This document shows positions 36,755 to 47,013 of a stretch of 64,000 bases of DNA, piece after piece. Position 1 is the stretch's first letter. Each line of letters begins with the position of its first letter. The notes beneath the pieces are model-generated. The model saw only the letters and a program-made list of their open reading frames with translations. It searched no databases and was not told where the DNA came from. The position numbers were made by a program, and so were the translations under genes. Source of the DNA: Paragordius varius (lineage: Eukaryota > Nematomorpha); assembly GCA_964247055.1 (NCBI GenBank), contig OZ176057.1, forward strand, positions 5,828,001-5,892,000, in the 5' to 3' direction.

Positions 36755-38805
36755 AAAAATATATAATATATTTAAAAAATTAATTTAAACTTAAATATTT
36801 ACGTGTGTAAATAATTAATTTTTTAGCAAGTTAGTTTATTTCAAAAAAGATATCACGTTTTTCAAATATATGGTGGTCTCCCAAACACTTTTAATCGTTT
36901 GCTTTTTATTTTTTCTGTTTTACTCTTTACAAATTATAATTTTTACAGTGCGTTTATGTGTTTAATATTTTCTGTTTAATTAAGCTCTCTTTACTTTTTA
37001 TGTTTTTGCTCCTTATAAATTTAATTTTTACTGTATTTATACTTCAAAAAAGGGGTGTTTAATATGCGGCCTAGTAAAATAGTACTTTGGCCCACGAGAA
37101 ATTTCAATTACAAAATTACTAAGAAATGGAGGTAAAATTTTTTTGTTAAACAAATCTACCCATATTTCAGCAATGAACTAGCGAAAAAAATGTTAAAATA
37201 AACAGTATGTTTTACAATCTTACATACCATTTACAGTTCAAATTCACCCTCAAACAATTCGAATTCATCCTTGAACAATTTATATTCACCCTAAAAATAT
37301 ATTTTGTTTTCAATCTAACATAACTCATTATTAATATGAAATATCCTTTTACCACATAGTTTTTATTATTTTTTCAGCAGTATATTAGTTTTAAATATAA
37401 GTTCATATTTTAAAAATATTAAAAAATAAAGGTAATTTTTAATTATCAAAAACACATAATTTATTTTAGGGTAAATTTGAATTGTTCAAGGGGGTGAATT
37501 CGAATTGTTCAAGGGTGAATTTGAACTGTAAATGGTATATTTGGCGCCAACTGCCGTATTTTGTAGGATACCTACCCCTGCCTTAAATCATATTAAATTT
37601 TTAAAATCAAACTTTTTGTAAAAAATTCTTTTTGCTTTTTTGAATGTCCATTGGGCGGTGCGCATTCATATGAATCGCTTTCATATTCATCAACGTTGTA
37701 ATATGCTGGACTACAGCCTATACATAATAAATATCCAAAAAAATATTTAGATTAGATTATAAATTATATAAAAGTGTTGTAGAAATTTTAATAGCCGACA
37801 AGTAAAAATATAAAAAGACAAACATTTTTGCTTTTTAAAAGGAACAACTGGTGTACTTACTCTTTTTTAAAACTTGATTTTTCGATTTATGTTGGTTAAT
37901 TGGTAATACACATCAGCGTATGTTTAGAAATATACAGTTAAAATTACAATTATACGGACAAAACGTAATAAATAAAGACAAATTTTTTCTCTCAAAAGAC
38001 AACCATATTTTTTAAACCTTAATTTATTTAAAAAGGATCTCATTTAAATAAAATCGTCAAATACATAATTGATTGTGCTACCAATTTATACATGTCTATT
38101 ATATACTTTGCAGTATAAAACATTGATGAGTTCAATTTAAAAAGTATAGGGTTGTCTTTTAGAAAAAAATATTTTTACTTTTTGTCCGTATAATATAATT
38201 TTTTACTGTATTTTGCCCTTAATTAATAAAACAATTGTAATGTTATAGGGTTGGATAAAATGTTTAATTTTAGCCATTTGTTGTTTTTACCCATACCCAA
38301 CTGTATTACCAATTACTTAATTATTTATATAATAAAAATTTCAAGGTTTAAAAAGTATCTGGTTGTCTTTTGAAAATAATATTTGTCTTTATATTTTACG
38401 TTTTGTCCCACTATAATTTGAACGAATATAATATCTAGATTTTCCAGCATCATACTACACCCCTCCAGAAATAAAAGAAGCATAAAAATATCTGAAAAAT
38501 AATTTAAAAAAAAAACTAACAAAGAATTTTAAAATACTTAAAAAGTTATTTTAAAAGTAAGTGATAATTTAAATATTTTTCTTTTAAACTTAAATATTTT
38601 TATCATTTCAATTAAACTTAACTATAAATATACAATTACCTGGGCGAGATTCAACCAAATCTAATACATTAAAAATATGACATTTAAGTATAAAAAAATT
38701 AATTTTTATAAGTCAGCAATATTTTTTTAAAAAAAATTATTTACCATGTTTCGTGACAACACAAATCAAGAACAAACTCCAAAGTAGTATTGAGATTGAT
38801 TTCAT
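27171..38805 (-). CDS. Putative micro-exon gene for a secreted protein (MEG-like)
   Basis: Family not recognised. Exons in transcript order: 38805-38745, 38660-38640, 37717-37613, 36701-36663, 36229-36194, 34514-34368, 34292-34257, 33490-33455, 32347-32303, 31627-31592, 30221-30165, 28864-28829, 28740-28705, 27211-27171. Every junction is phase 1, so each internal exon is a multiple of three: 21, 105, 39, 36, 147, 36, 36, 45, 36, 57, 36 and 36 bp. The joined product is 243 residues. Exon 1 is a signal peptide (MKSISILLWSLFLICVVT). Exon 3 has the only two Cys (GCSPAYYNVDEY ... SYECAPPNG). Later exons give amphipathic, Glu/Lys-rich segments, a PPPP run and Gln/Leu-rich segments (NQLQQLLMKIQ, SQYLQHILQQKQ, PQLAQSLQSIL). 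Donors are GT with variable quality; exon 3 uses AAAAA|GTTTGA. If exon 8 is not spliced it terminates at GGTAATTCCTAA. The last two exons are the least certain. The architecture resembles flatworm micro-exon genes or hemipteran bicycle genes. Confidence 0.65.
27242..27542. mobile_element. M1 MITE
   Basis: Complete M1 starting 31 bp before (transcript sense) the acceptor of the last proposed micro-exon. Confidence 0.8.
28264..28544. mobile_element. M1 MITE
   Basis: Left CCAGTAAAAATTAAAATTA, right CATTTTTTCCAGTA; intronic in the micro-exon gene. Confidence 0.7.
28571..28602. repeat. (AT)n microsatellite
   Basis: AT tract in an intron of the micro-exon gene. Confidence 0.8.
28989..29241. mobile_element. 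M1 MITE
   Basis: Short copy; left TA-CAGTAAAATCTG, right end degraded to AATTTTAACTCTA. Confidence 0.65.
29461..29716. mobile_element. M2 MITE, minimal iteron number
   Basis: Only one iteron on the left and two on the right, with both ends intact, so it is close to the shortest M2 in the window. Confidence 0.8.
29741..30008. mobile_element. M1 MITE inserted in an exon remnant
   Basis: Left TA-CAGTAAAAATGG is intact; the right arm ends TTTCAATTTTTCC directly against CTTCCTCTATGTCG, lacking ACTGTA. Confidence 0.75.
29948..30021 (-). pseudogene. Exon remnant interrupted by an M1 end
   Basis: Acceptor GGCATAG then ACGACATAGAGGAAG, phase-matched to the preceding exon (giving D-DIEE). It then runs straight into the M1 arm GAAAAATTGAAATTATACGG with no host donor. 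The frame continues through the element to TAA at 29948. This is either a dead exon broken by the insertion or an alternative last exon whose C-terminus comes from the element. Confidence 0.4.
30454..31039 (+). mobile_element. M3 inverted-repeat element, copy 2
   Basis: TTAACACTTCGATTCAAATT at left; right side CCTGGGGTATCC, CCCCAATTTGAATCGAAGG and CCAAGTGTTAA. Intronic in the micro-exon gene. Confidence 0.75.
31273..31568. mobile_element. M1 MITE next to an M1 fragment
   Basis: M1 preceded by a right-arm fragment (about 31200-31270, TTTTTGTCCGTATAAA). The right end TTTTTACTGCA lies 24 bp from the donor of the 31627-31592 exon. Confidence 0.75.
31900..32264. mobile_element. M2 MITE
   Basis: Four left iterons including CCCCC variants, four right iterons, CCATTTACAG and ATGGTATA ends. 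Confidence 0.8.
32513..32623. mobile_element. M4 left half, truncated by M2
   Basis: TATGAGTAAGTATATATTGC arm and TGGCGAATAAAATAG centre, cut at an M2. Confidence 0.65.
32624..32836. mobile_element. M2 MITE between two M4 copies
   Basis: Left terminus lost, three right iterons, ends CAATGGTATG. Confidence 0.65.
32834..33046. mobile_element. M4 palindromic MITE with AT-expanded arm
   Basis: GCTAGAAAGTTATTAATAATTG arm, an AT insert at about 32876-32894, and the right arm CTAGCAATG-TTGTATACTTACTCATA. Confidence 0.7.
33043..33428. mobile_element. M2 MITE followed by an M1 end
   Basis: M2 at 33043-33405, three regular left iterons, four right; then AATTTCAATTTTTACTGTA, the stump of an M1 right arm, to 33428. 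Confidence 0.75.
33615..33955. mobile_element. M1 MITE with (AT)n centre
   Basis: Left CACAGTAATATTTGAAATTA, AT tract at about 33784-33818, right CAGTTTTTACTG-TA. The short plus-strand frame overlapping it is not a gene. Confidence 0.8.
33996..34214. mobile_element. M2 MITE
   Basis: Compact copy, TA-TACCATTCACAAT to GTAAATGGTA-TA; ends about 40 bp from a micro-exon donor. Confidence 0.75.
34657..34906. mobile_element. M1 MITE
   Basis: Left CAGTAAAAATTGAAATTATA intact; right AAGTTTTACTGCA. Confidence 0.7.
35042..35256. mobile_element. M1 MITE, diverged
   Basis: CACAGTAGAATTTGAAATTTT at left. About 95 bp upstream sequence resembles that before the 34657 copy (ATTCTTTAAGG-GTATT-ATCAGTATTTCACAG), so flank and element were duplicated together. 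Confidence 0.6.
35306..36010. mobile_element. M1 MITE split by an M2 insertion
   Basis: M1 halves 35306-35488 and 35869-36010; right end AATTTCAATTTTTACTG-TA intact. Confidence 0.75.
35489..35868. mobile_element. M2 MITE nested in M1
   Basis: A well-preserved M2: five left and four right iterons, TA-TACCATTTACAG and ATGGTA-TA. Confidence 0.85.
36354..36630. mobile_element. M2 MITE
   Basis: Ends about 33 bp from the donor of the 36701-36663 micro-exon. Confidence 0.75.
36718..36751. repeat. (AT)n microsatellite beside a micro-exon acceptor
   Basis: Pure AT tract about 17 bp upstream (transcript sense) of the 36701 acceptor. Confidence 0.85.
37050..37580. mobile_element. hAT-like MITE split by an M2
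   Basis: Left AGGGGTGTTTAATATGCGGCC; right ACTGCCGTATTTTGTAGGAT, ACCTACCCCTG. CAGGGGT-type ends and inner GCGGC suggest hAT. No clear 8-bp target duplication. M2 occupies the middle. Confidence 0.45.
37222..37529. mobile_element. M2 MITE nested in the hAT-like element
   Basis: TACCATTTACAGTTCAAATT to CTGTAAATGGTA-TA, three iterons left and three right. Confidence 0.8.
37933..38210. mobile_element. M1 MITE
   Basis: TA-CAGTTAAAATTACAATTA to AATTTTTTACTG-TA. A further M1 fragment lies at about 38331-38425. Confidence 0.75.
38640..38660 (-). CDS. 21-bp micro-exon
   Basis: Acceptor TATTAG, then ATTTGGTTGAATCTCGCCCA G and donor GTAATTG. Encodes D-LVESRP-G across phase-1 junctions. The consensus CAG|GTAATT donor supports it. 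Confidence 0.6.
38745..38805 (-). CDS. Exon 1, signal peptide of the micro-exon gene
   Basis: ATG at 38805-38803, then a hydrophobic core ILLWSLFLICVV and TKH, then donor CATG|GTAAATAA, phase 1. In-frame sequence continues upstream but this is the only ATG placing a signal peptide at the N-terminus. Confidence 0.7.
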
Positions 38806-39944
38806 TTTAAGGGCAATATAATTAAATTTAAAAAAATTTTTATCCGTAAAAGTATTAACCAAATTTAGATGAGAAAAATTAAATAAAAAAATGTAATATA
38901 AAAATTTTTGTATAATAAAAGACTCCTGGAAAAATTTTGGCAGAAAATAGGGTTTGAGGGCCATTTTTGTATCATTCAAACAACAGGATCTAAGACTTTT
39001 TTTTCAGATATTTTTTATGTGTTTTATGTTTTTGCATAAATTTTATGGGCAAAAATAAGGGGTTTTTCTTATGTAAAACTCAGAGCATTCTTTACTAAAA
39101 ATTAGATAACCCACATCACTAAATACGTGTCTATAAAAATGTTGCCTAAAGCAAAACTAAAGAAAGATATACAATTCCTAGTTCTTGTTAAAATAAAATA
39201 AATGTTTTAACATATTTTAGTCAATCTCTATTTTAAGATTTTACAGCTTTCGGAAATTGCAATTACATAAATTGTTTCGTGTCGCGTTTTTCAAGAGTTT
39301 TTTTCCCGAAAACTACCAAATTTAGTCAAAAATTATATTGAATGTAAAGATATTGGTTCACGCGTAATAGCTTTATAATTCAAGTTTATTTCTAACTTTA
39401 GTAGTTTAATTCAATAAAAAAGGCGACAAAAAATTTACTATGCAATTTTTTAAAGTTAGGAAGAACAAGGGTCATACATGCATAAAAACCAATAAAATCT
39501 TTATACAAGAATCAGTATCTATATAAAATTTAAAATATACTTTTTAAAGAAACTCTTCAAAGACAACCTAAAGACAACATATATGCAAAATTTAGTAGTG
39601 TTCAATTCCGTTAGGCATAATAAATATCTCGATAAAAATTTATGTAAATAGTATTTTTGATAAATAAATGTATCAGCAGGATTCTAACAAGATGGATTTG
39701 GTTTTAGCCCATATGAGTAAGTGAAAGCTTCGTTCAATAACATTAAATATATCACATTACAAATAAAAATTAAATAAATACTTTTTAAAACTCTTAAATT
39801 TTTACCCATTCAAAATGGGTTATTTTACTAAAAATAAAAGGAAATTTCTAGAAATCTTAATTCTAGTTTATAACATTGAAAAAAATATTTTTACAAAAAT
39901 GATTTAACTTAAAAATCAATGTGAGCGAATTTAATGGTATTTCG
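38806..39944. other. Intergenic, no supported gene
   Basis: Upstream of the micro-exon gene. AT-rich; one isolated good plus-strand donor (ATATGA|GTAAGTG at 39715) has no partner exon. Confidence 0.4.
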
Positions 39945-40535
39945 CAGTATAGTTGAATACACAACGTAAAATATAAAGACAAATATTTTGATTCAAAAGA
40001 CAACTCGACATACTTTTTTAAACCTCCTTAATTTTTCTTTATAAATTATATAATTACAATAATTGTAAAAAATATAATTGATTGTTTTACCGATATAAAT
40101 ATTAATTTCAACTTTGCAGTTTAAAACCATGAGTTATTACAGTTGAAAACTGAAATTATACGGACATGATGAAAAAATGTAAAGACAAAATTTTTTTCTA
40201 TCAGACAACTATACTTTTTAAATCTAGATTTATAACAATATAACTCATTGTTTTAAATGGCAAAGTGTGAAATAGAGATATATAATACTAACACAATCTA
40301 TTCTATATTTTACAATTGTAACTAAGTAGCTTAAAAGGAAAACATTAAGGTTTTAAAAAGTATGGTTGACTTTAAGAAAAAAATATTTGTTCTTTATATT
40401 ATTACATTTTGTCCTTATAATTTCAATTTTTATATTTTCAAGCAAGACAAGATTTATAAAATATGGGGTATTTTAAAAAAAATATTTGTCTCTATATTAT
40501 AACGTTTTGTCCGTATAATTTCAATTTTTACTAAA
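39945..40535. mobile_element. M1 inserted into M1
   Basis: A left half (39945-40136) and a right half (about 40438-40535) of one M1 flank a complete M1 (40138-40432), joined at GAGTTAT|TACAG. Confidence 0.65.
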
Positions 40536-40841
40536 ACTTTGAAGTATCCATAAAATTATCTCCATCACACCTTTGATTTAGTTTATATTAAAAAATTATT
40601 TTTCAAGAATCTTTATGCTATTAAAAATTTTTTTTAAAAATAGTAAAATTCATCTGATACAAAATGTGTGGTAAAAAGTTTTTAATATTTTCAATAACAC
40701 TAAACCGAAAAATTATCGGAATAGCCAAAAATTTGAGAATTTCTGAGAAAAATATTACTAAAATATTATCTAATGCGCTATTTTTGCGTTTTTTTTCAAC
40801 ATAGTATTAACAAAAAAATATTTTTATATATTTTTTAAATC

Positions 40842-41072
40842 ACACTAAAAATTAAATATATACAAAAACTTATGTAAAAAAAGACAACGAGACTTTTTCT
40901 AACGTCGATTTCTAATATTTTAAAGTTATTTATCTTTGAATATATTAATAACAATTTACATTTCCATCTCATATCATATGTAGTTTAAAACAATGAGTTA
41001 TATTTAAAAAACCGAGTTTTGTAAAAAAATATTTGTCTATGTTTTTACGTTTTGTCCGTATAATTTTACTTT
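40842..41072. mobile_element. M1 MITE, eroded
   Basis: Left arm ACTAAAAATTAAATATA; right GTTTTGTCCGTATAATTTTAC. Confidence 0.6.
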
Positions 41073-41436
41073 GATTTATAATCAAGATTTTAAAATACCA
41101 TAAAATCTATTTAAATAGCCTACAATAATTATTGAATCAAAAAGCCAAGTAATGGAATTATGCAAAATTTGCAGCTACATAAAATATATTTAAGGTTAAT
41201 TAATTTTAATCCATGTAATATGTGTATTTAGATTTCGATTATTATCAGAATCAAAAACAAATAAGTTCCTACCAAAAACTAGAGATAAAAATTTTTAAAA
41301 TTTTCAGCAATTATAATATAATTTTATTCAAGACAAGACCCATATAGAGATCAAATGTTGGCTATAGAAATAACCAAGTTTTTTGTGAATTAAACATTTC
41401 AAGGACATAGAAGACATGTCTAAAACGTAACAGAAA

Positions 41437-42076
41437 TATATACCATTTGAACTTCAAGAGTATCCTTGAACACTTAAAGTTGGTCCTTGAACATTTCAAG
41501 TTGGTCCTTGAACATTTCAAGTTGGTCCTTGAATACTTCAAGTTAGTTCTTGAACATTTCAAGTTGGTCCTTGAACACTTCAAGTTAGTGCTTTGAACAC
41601 TTCAAGTTGGTCCTTGAACAATTCAAGTTTGTCCTTTAGTTTTTTTGTTTTGCTTTAGATTTTCTCAATCAAATTGTAAATCATTCATCTATTTTATCGT
41701 TTTTAACCTATTTTCTATTATTTAACATAAATTTTAAATCGATATCAACTTTTAATCATTGAGAAACTGTATATCTTCCTCAAAATAATTTTGGATATTT
41801 ATAGGATTTTAACACGAAATTAAAAAATATATAAGTGTTCTGGGTTATTAATTGCAATTTTTCATTTAAAAAACAATAAGTTCATAATTTTGTTGAATTG
41901 AAAAATAGTTTGAAACAAAAAAGTGGTTTTTGAATAAAATTTTTTATGTTTAAATGAATAATTATATAATAAATAAAGAAAATTAGGCTAAAAAATAATA
42001 AAATAAAAAAATGCTTCCAAAAATTTAAAGGACCAACTTGAAGTGTTCACGGACACTCTCTAAGTGCAAATGGTAT
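41437..42076. mobile_element. M5 MITE, M2-like ends with a different iteron
   Basis: TA-TACCATTTGAACTTCAAG at left and GTGCAAATGGTA-TA at right, like M2. The left arm is about ten copies of CTTGAACATTTCAAGTTGGT-type units, complemented at the right by GGACCAACTTGAAGTGTTCA. The centre shares nothing obvious with M2. The minus-strand KCSRTNL frame is a translation of the iteron, not a protein. Confidence 0.75.
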
Positions 42077-42576
42077 ACTAAAAAGAACAATTTTTTAAAG
42101 ACATCACTGGACATAATCAAATTTTAGACCTTTTTAAACTCCATAGAAACTTTTCACATTTACACGTCATAATTTATTACTCTACATTATTTTCATTAGA
42201 TCATTTTTTGTAGTTTAACACATGACTTTTTCCTGGAAATATCCATCATATAGTGTTAAATTTAAAATTTTAGCTTTTTTTTTAAAAAAATTTAAGATAA
42301 TTTTATAATACACTAAATCAGATTTTACCAGTATTTCTAGAATTTTATTTTAAATCATTAAAACAACTGACATATTAACTTACTTACATTAATTTTTTTA
42401 TAAATTAGTGATTCTTAGGAAAAAGTTTTAAATTTTTAATATCATAGAACTATGTTAAAAAACATAACATATTTTAGGCACCTCTTATATTAGATTTTTT
42501 CATTGCGATTTTGTTTCTAGAGTTTAAAATTTAAATGGCATTCGACAAGAATAAAGAAATAACTAATATTTAAAAC

Positions 42577-42847
42577 TACAGTAAAATTCAAGAACAAATT
42601 AAACGGACAAACAAACATAAAAATATCAAGACATATGTTTTCAAAATACAACCATACTAATTTTTATAACCTAAATTTTAAAAAAAATTACAATGGTAAA
42701 ATAAATAATAACTAATTTACATTTCCATTTTTTACATTTTGCAGTTTAAAACAATAAAGAGTTATAAAATAAAGAAACGGTTATCTTTTAGAAAAAATAT
42801 TTGTCCTTATATTTTTACGTTTTGACCGTCCGTATAATTTCAATGTT
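42577..42847. mobile_element. M1 MITE
   Basis: TA-CAGTAAAATTCAAG left; right GACCGTCCGTATAATTTCAA, terminus lost. Confidence 0.7.
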
Positions 42848-43165
42848 GAATAAATTGCATTATTTATTATATATGCCTCATTAAAATTTTAGATTTTTTT
42901 ACATAAAATTTTTTTCAATATGAATTAGCGAATATATGAAAAAAAGTAAATAGATGAGTATTTTTGCAAATTTTTGAAATGGCTAAAATGATCTATATAT
43001 TAATTAAAAATGTGGATTAGTTATTAAGTTTTAATACCTGTAAATACTAATGAGTTATATTTATGTTGCACGGTTTATAACTGTTTATAAATCATAAAAA
43101 TCATTCAATAGCTAAATAATGTTCTTTTAAAAAATGAGTATTGTAAATGATAAATACGGTGAAAT

Positions 43166-43474
43166 TACAGTAAAAACTGAAATTATACGGACAAAATATA
43201 AAAATATTAAGACAAATATTTTAGTCTAATTTCTAAAAGACAACCATACTTTAAATCTTGATATATTTCAATATAACTCTCATTGTTTTTAATGGAAAAA
43301 TGTGAAATACAGATATATATTACTAACACCATCAATTCTATATTTTACAATTGTAACTAAGTAGCCTATATAAAAAATTAAGGTTTTAAAAAGTATGGGG
43401 TTGTCTTTTAGATAAAAATAACTTTCTTTATATTTTTACTTTTTGTCCGTAGTATAATTTCAATCTTTACTGTA
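43166..43474. mobile_element. M1 MITE
   Basis: Both TA-flanked ends present (CAGTAAAAACTG / CAATCTTTACTG). Confidence 0.8.
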
Positions 43475-43870
43475 CTTTGAAATAAAAACAGTGATTTTTT
43501 ATGTTTTTTACCATTTGTAAAATTTCATAAAATCGCATTTTTATGGCGCTTTGTCAAATAAAAGCAAATGACAATGGAAAACGTGTCACCTTAATTTTAT
43601 TTTGTAATATATATCATAAAAAAATTCTAAAATCAAATTATTATCGATAAAAATTTTTATATTTTTCTAGAAGTTCGAGGATTAAAGCTAAAAATGGCAT
43701 TTTATTGATCTTTCAGATTAAAAATCTGAACAATGAAATTTATACTTTTTTATTACTTTTTTTATTAGTAATCACATATATATTACTATATCGCTTTCAA
43801 AAAATGATTTACTCGAAAAAAAATTAGTTAAATCATTTGCATTAAAGGTGAGGTATCGTATAATTTGTTA

Positions 43871-44280
43871 TATAATTGCTATAGAAAGTTATTAATTATT
43901 GCCAAATAGCTTACAAAGAGAATTATTATTGGTTAATAATAGAAAAAATGTGAAAAAAATAACTATAAGCCAATAATACTGCCCCCTTTGTTATATAATA
44001 TGAATATTGAAATAATATATGGAAGGTTAAAACGTAATATAAAGAAACATTTTTTAATAGAAAACCATATTTTTTAAATCTTAATTAATTCCCTATATAA
44101 ATCATTTAATTACTATGGAATATTTAACAGTGTTACCAATTTACATCTATCTTTATTTCATACTTTGCAGTTAAAATAATCAGTTAAATTTCCAAGATTA
44201 AAAAAGTTTATTGTCTTTTAAGAAATGATTGCCTTTATATTTTTAAACGTTTTGTCCGTATAATTTTAATTTTTACTGTA
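43871..44280. mobile_element. M4 abutting M1
   Basis: M4 (43871-44002) loses its right arm at TTTGTTATATAATATG, where a diverged M1 (about 44005-44280, right end TTTTTACTGTA) begins. Confidence 0.65.
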
Positions 44281-44298
44281 ATTTTCTAATTTATACTT

Positions 44299-44652
44299 TG
44301 CAGTTAAAATCGAAATTATACGGACAAAACGTTATATAAAGACATATATTTCTTTCAAAACCCATACTTTTTAAAACCTAAATCTCTATATGATTCATTT
44401 TCGTTTAAAATATTGAGTTATATTTAAAAAATCAATATTTAATAAGTATGGTCTTTAAAAAAATGATTGCCTTTATATTTTTACGTTTTGTCCGTATAAT
44501 TTCATTTTTACTGTAATTTTATAATTTATACTTTGCAGTTAAAACAATGAGTTTTATCAAAAAAAATCAAGATTTGAAAAGTATGGTTGACTTATAAAAA
44601 TGATTGTCTTTATATTTTTACGTTTTTTGCCTGATAAATTTTTATTGTATTA
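44299..44652. mobile_element. M1 MITE followed by an M1 right half
   Basis: M1 at 44299-44515. From about 44516 its right half is tandemly repeated (TTTATACTTTGCAGTTAAAA ... TTTTTATTGTA). Confidence 0.65.
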
Positions 44653-44744
44653 TGAATACTTTTTCTATGAAATTCGACACTGAAAAAAACTTATATTGAC
44701 TTAGTTTTAAGTTCATAAGTTCTTAAACATATTTAATCAAAATT

Positions 44745-45420
44745 TTTAAACCATTAAAATAAGTAGACTGATATATTTTCTGCATTACATTGAATTATAT
44801 AAAAATAGTTAATATATATATATATAGTTAAAATTCACCTTTGAACAATTCAAATTCACCCTTGAATAATCGAAATTTACCCAAAAAATATATGTGTTTT
44901 CGATCTTATATAACTCATTATTAATATAAAATATATTAAATCACAATTTATGAACCATTAAAATAAATAGAGTGATATTTTTCTGCATTGCATTGAGTTG
45001 CATAGAAATAGTTAAGAAGGTATATATATATATAAATTCACCTTTGAATAATTCAAATTCCTTAAATAATTAAAATTCACCCTGAAAATAAATTATGTGT
45101 TTTCGATTCATTATTAAAATAAAATATTATGGCAAGTTTATTATTTTTTCAAGTATTATTTTAATTTGAAACAAAATTTCATAGTTTAAAAATATATAAT
45201 ATTATAAAACATATAATTTATTTGAGGGTGTATTTAATTGTTTAAGAGTGAATTTGAATTGTTTAAGGGATAATTTGAATTGTTCAAGAGTAGATTTAAA
45301 TTATTCAAAAGAGAATTTGAATTGTAAAGGGTAAATTTGAATTTTCAAGGGCGAAATTGAAGTGTTTGAGGGTTGAATTTTTTAAGAGTAAATTTGAATT
45401 GTTAAAGGGAGAATTTGTTT
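44745..45420. mobile_element. Tandem M2 copies with expanded right arm
   Basis: The segment AACCATTAAAATAA...GTTA plus an M2 left arm is duplicated (44745-44945 and 44950-45140). Only the second copy is complete; its right arm has about ten iterons (45225-45420), including decayed ones. Confidence 0.65.
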
Positions 45421-46132
45421 TAAAAGTTATTAAAATTATTTAAAAAATTATTTTTTTTACACGCTTAACTAACTTTAAATGTCCATTTTTTAAAATCAAT
45501 AGTAACATTTTTTCCATGCAAAGTCAACTGATAAAATGTTGAGTTTTAACTTAAAAATGGTTTAGTAAATTTATTTTAGTCAATATAAAAATAAACTCTT
45601 CAAAATTTTCGATTTACATTTTACGTTAAAATGCGATTTTTTAGTTTTATTCTTAAATCTTTCCAGGATCTTAAAGAATGTAAGTAAAATCTTAATAAAT
45701 CACATTTTGCGTTTTGGGTATATAAATTAATATATAATTTTAGTTGAATTTTGCTATATTTGATTTAATTTTTATTCGAGACCTAATGTAATTTTTATAT
45801 TGGCTTAAGACCAGTAAAAATAAAATTTTTTTTCTAGTTTTTAACCCTATTTACAGTAAACATTCACATTTTACGGGCGGACAAAACGTAAAAATATAAA
45901 GACAAATATTTTTTTCTAAAAGACAACCCCATACTTTTTAAAATTTTTAATATGTAAGTCATTGTTTTAACTACAAAATAGAAATATATAGAATTAGTAA
46001 AATCAATTATATATGTTTTCAAATTGAAATTAATAATCTATAAAGAAAAATTTGATATATAAAAAAATATAGGATTGTCTTTTGAACAATTTGTTTGTTT
46101 TAAAAACTTTTACATCATTCTAATAAATTTCA

Positions 46133-46165
<33 letters not shown>

Positions 46166-46450
46166 CAATTTATTTAGAGAGAAGGCGATCAATTCATAAA
46201 TAAGCATATATAAAAACCATTAATATATATATATATATATATAAAATCATTTGACTTTGCGCAAATTATTACATAATAATAAAAAATATATTTTAAAGAA
46301 AATAAAATGTTTGACTATATTTTAGTTTTTGGAATATTTAAACAATTTTTAGTATCAGTATATTAGTTAGATTCTTTATAACCACATAAATTGTGAATAA
46401 ATAAAATGTATATCGATTAAAATGTTTTAAAAAAACCCCAATTTTAACAT
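45421..46450. other. AT-rich intergenic with one M1
   Basis: M1 at about 45852-46134 (TA-CAGTAAACATTCACATTTT); AT tracts at about 46133-46160 and 46222-46243. No gene seen. Confidence 0.55.
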
Positions 46451-46768
46451 AACAGTAAAAATTAAAGTTGCTATACAGATGAAAACGTAAAAAACATTAG
46501 GACAAATATTTTTTTTTTAAAGATACCGCTTCATTAAACTTTTTTTTATTAAACTCATTATTTTAAATTGCAAAGTATCGAAATAGATATGTGAATTGGT
46601 AATACAATCGATTATTTTACAATCAATTGTAATAATTAAATAAGTTTTATAGAGGAAAAATCAAGGTTTTTCAAAAAAAGTATGGGCTTCTTGTCTTTTG
46701 AAAAAAATAGATATATTTGTCTTTATTATGTTAACACGTTTTGTTTCAGTATAATTTCAATTTGTAAA
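46450..46768. mobile_element. M1 MITE
   Basis: CAGTAAAAATTAAAG left; right GTTTCAGTATAATTTCAATT, terminus lost. Confidence 0.65.
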
Positions 46769-46789
46769 AGATATTTTTTCCTTATCTCT

Positions 46790-47010
46790 AAGAATCAGTA
46801 AAAAACGTATTTTTATAAAAAAAACTTTTAAAAACTCCTAATATCTATTAAAAAGATTCATTTTTTGTCCCTTAAAATTCCAAAAAATCAGTAAAAAACG
46901 TATTTTTATAAAAAAAGCTTTTAAAAAACCTCTAAAATCTTTGAAAAATTCATTTTTAGTCCCTTAAAAACTTCAAATATCAGAAAAAATTAAATTTTTA
47001 TAAAAAATTT
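46790..47010. repeat. Short tandem repeat beyond the TMEM11 stop
   Basis: Two to two and a half copies of an about 105-bp unit: AATCAGTAAAAAACGTATTT, TTATAAAAAAA-CTTTTAAAAA, TCATTTTT-GTCCCTTAAAA. It would lie in the TMEM11 3' UTR. Confidence 0.7.
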
Positions 47011-47013
47011 TTT

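Noticed and set aside
36902..37035. Possible extra M1 right end (TTTAATTTTTACTGTA) beside the hAT-like element
   Set aside because: Only the last part of the arm is clear; too little to define a separate element.
39660..39715. Plus-strand segment with ATG GAT TTG GTT TTA GCC CAT ATG A and a strong GTAAGTG donor
   Set aside because: No partner exon found in the following 6 kb and no hydrophobic leader; probably chance.
41362..41583. Minus-strand 73-codon frame repeating KCSRTNL
   Set aside because: Encoded by the M5 iteron; no flanking coding evidence.
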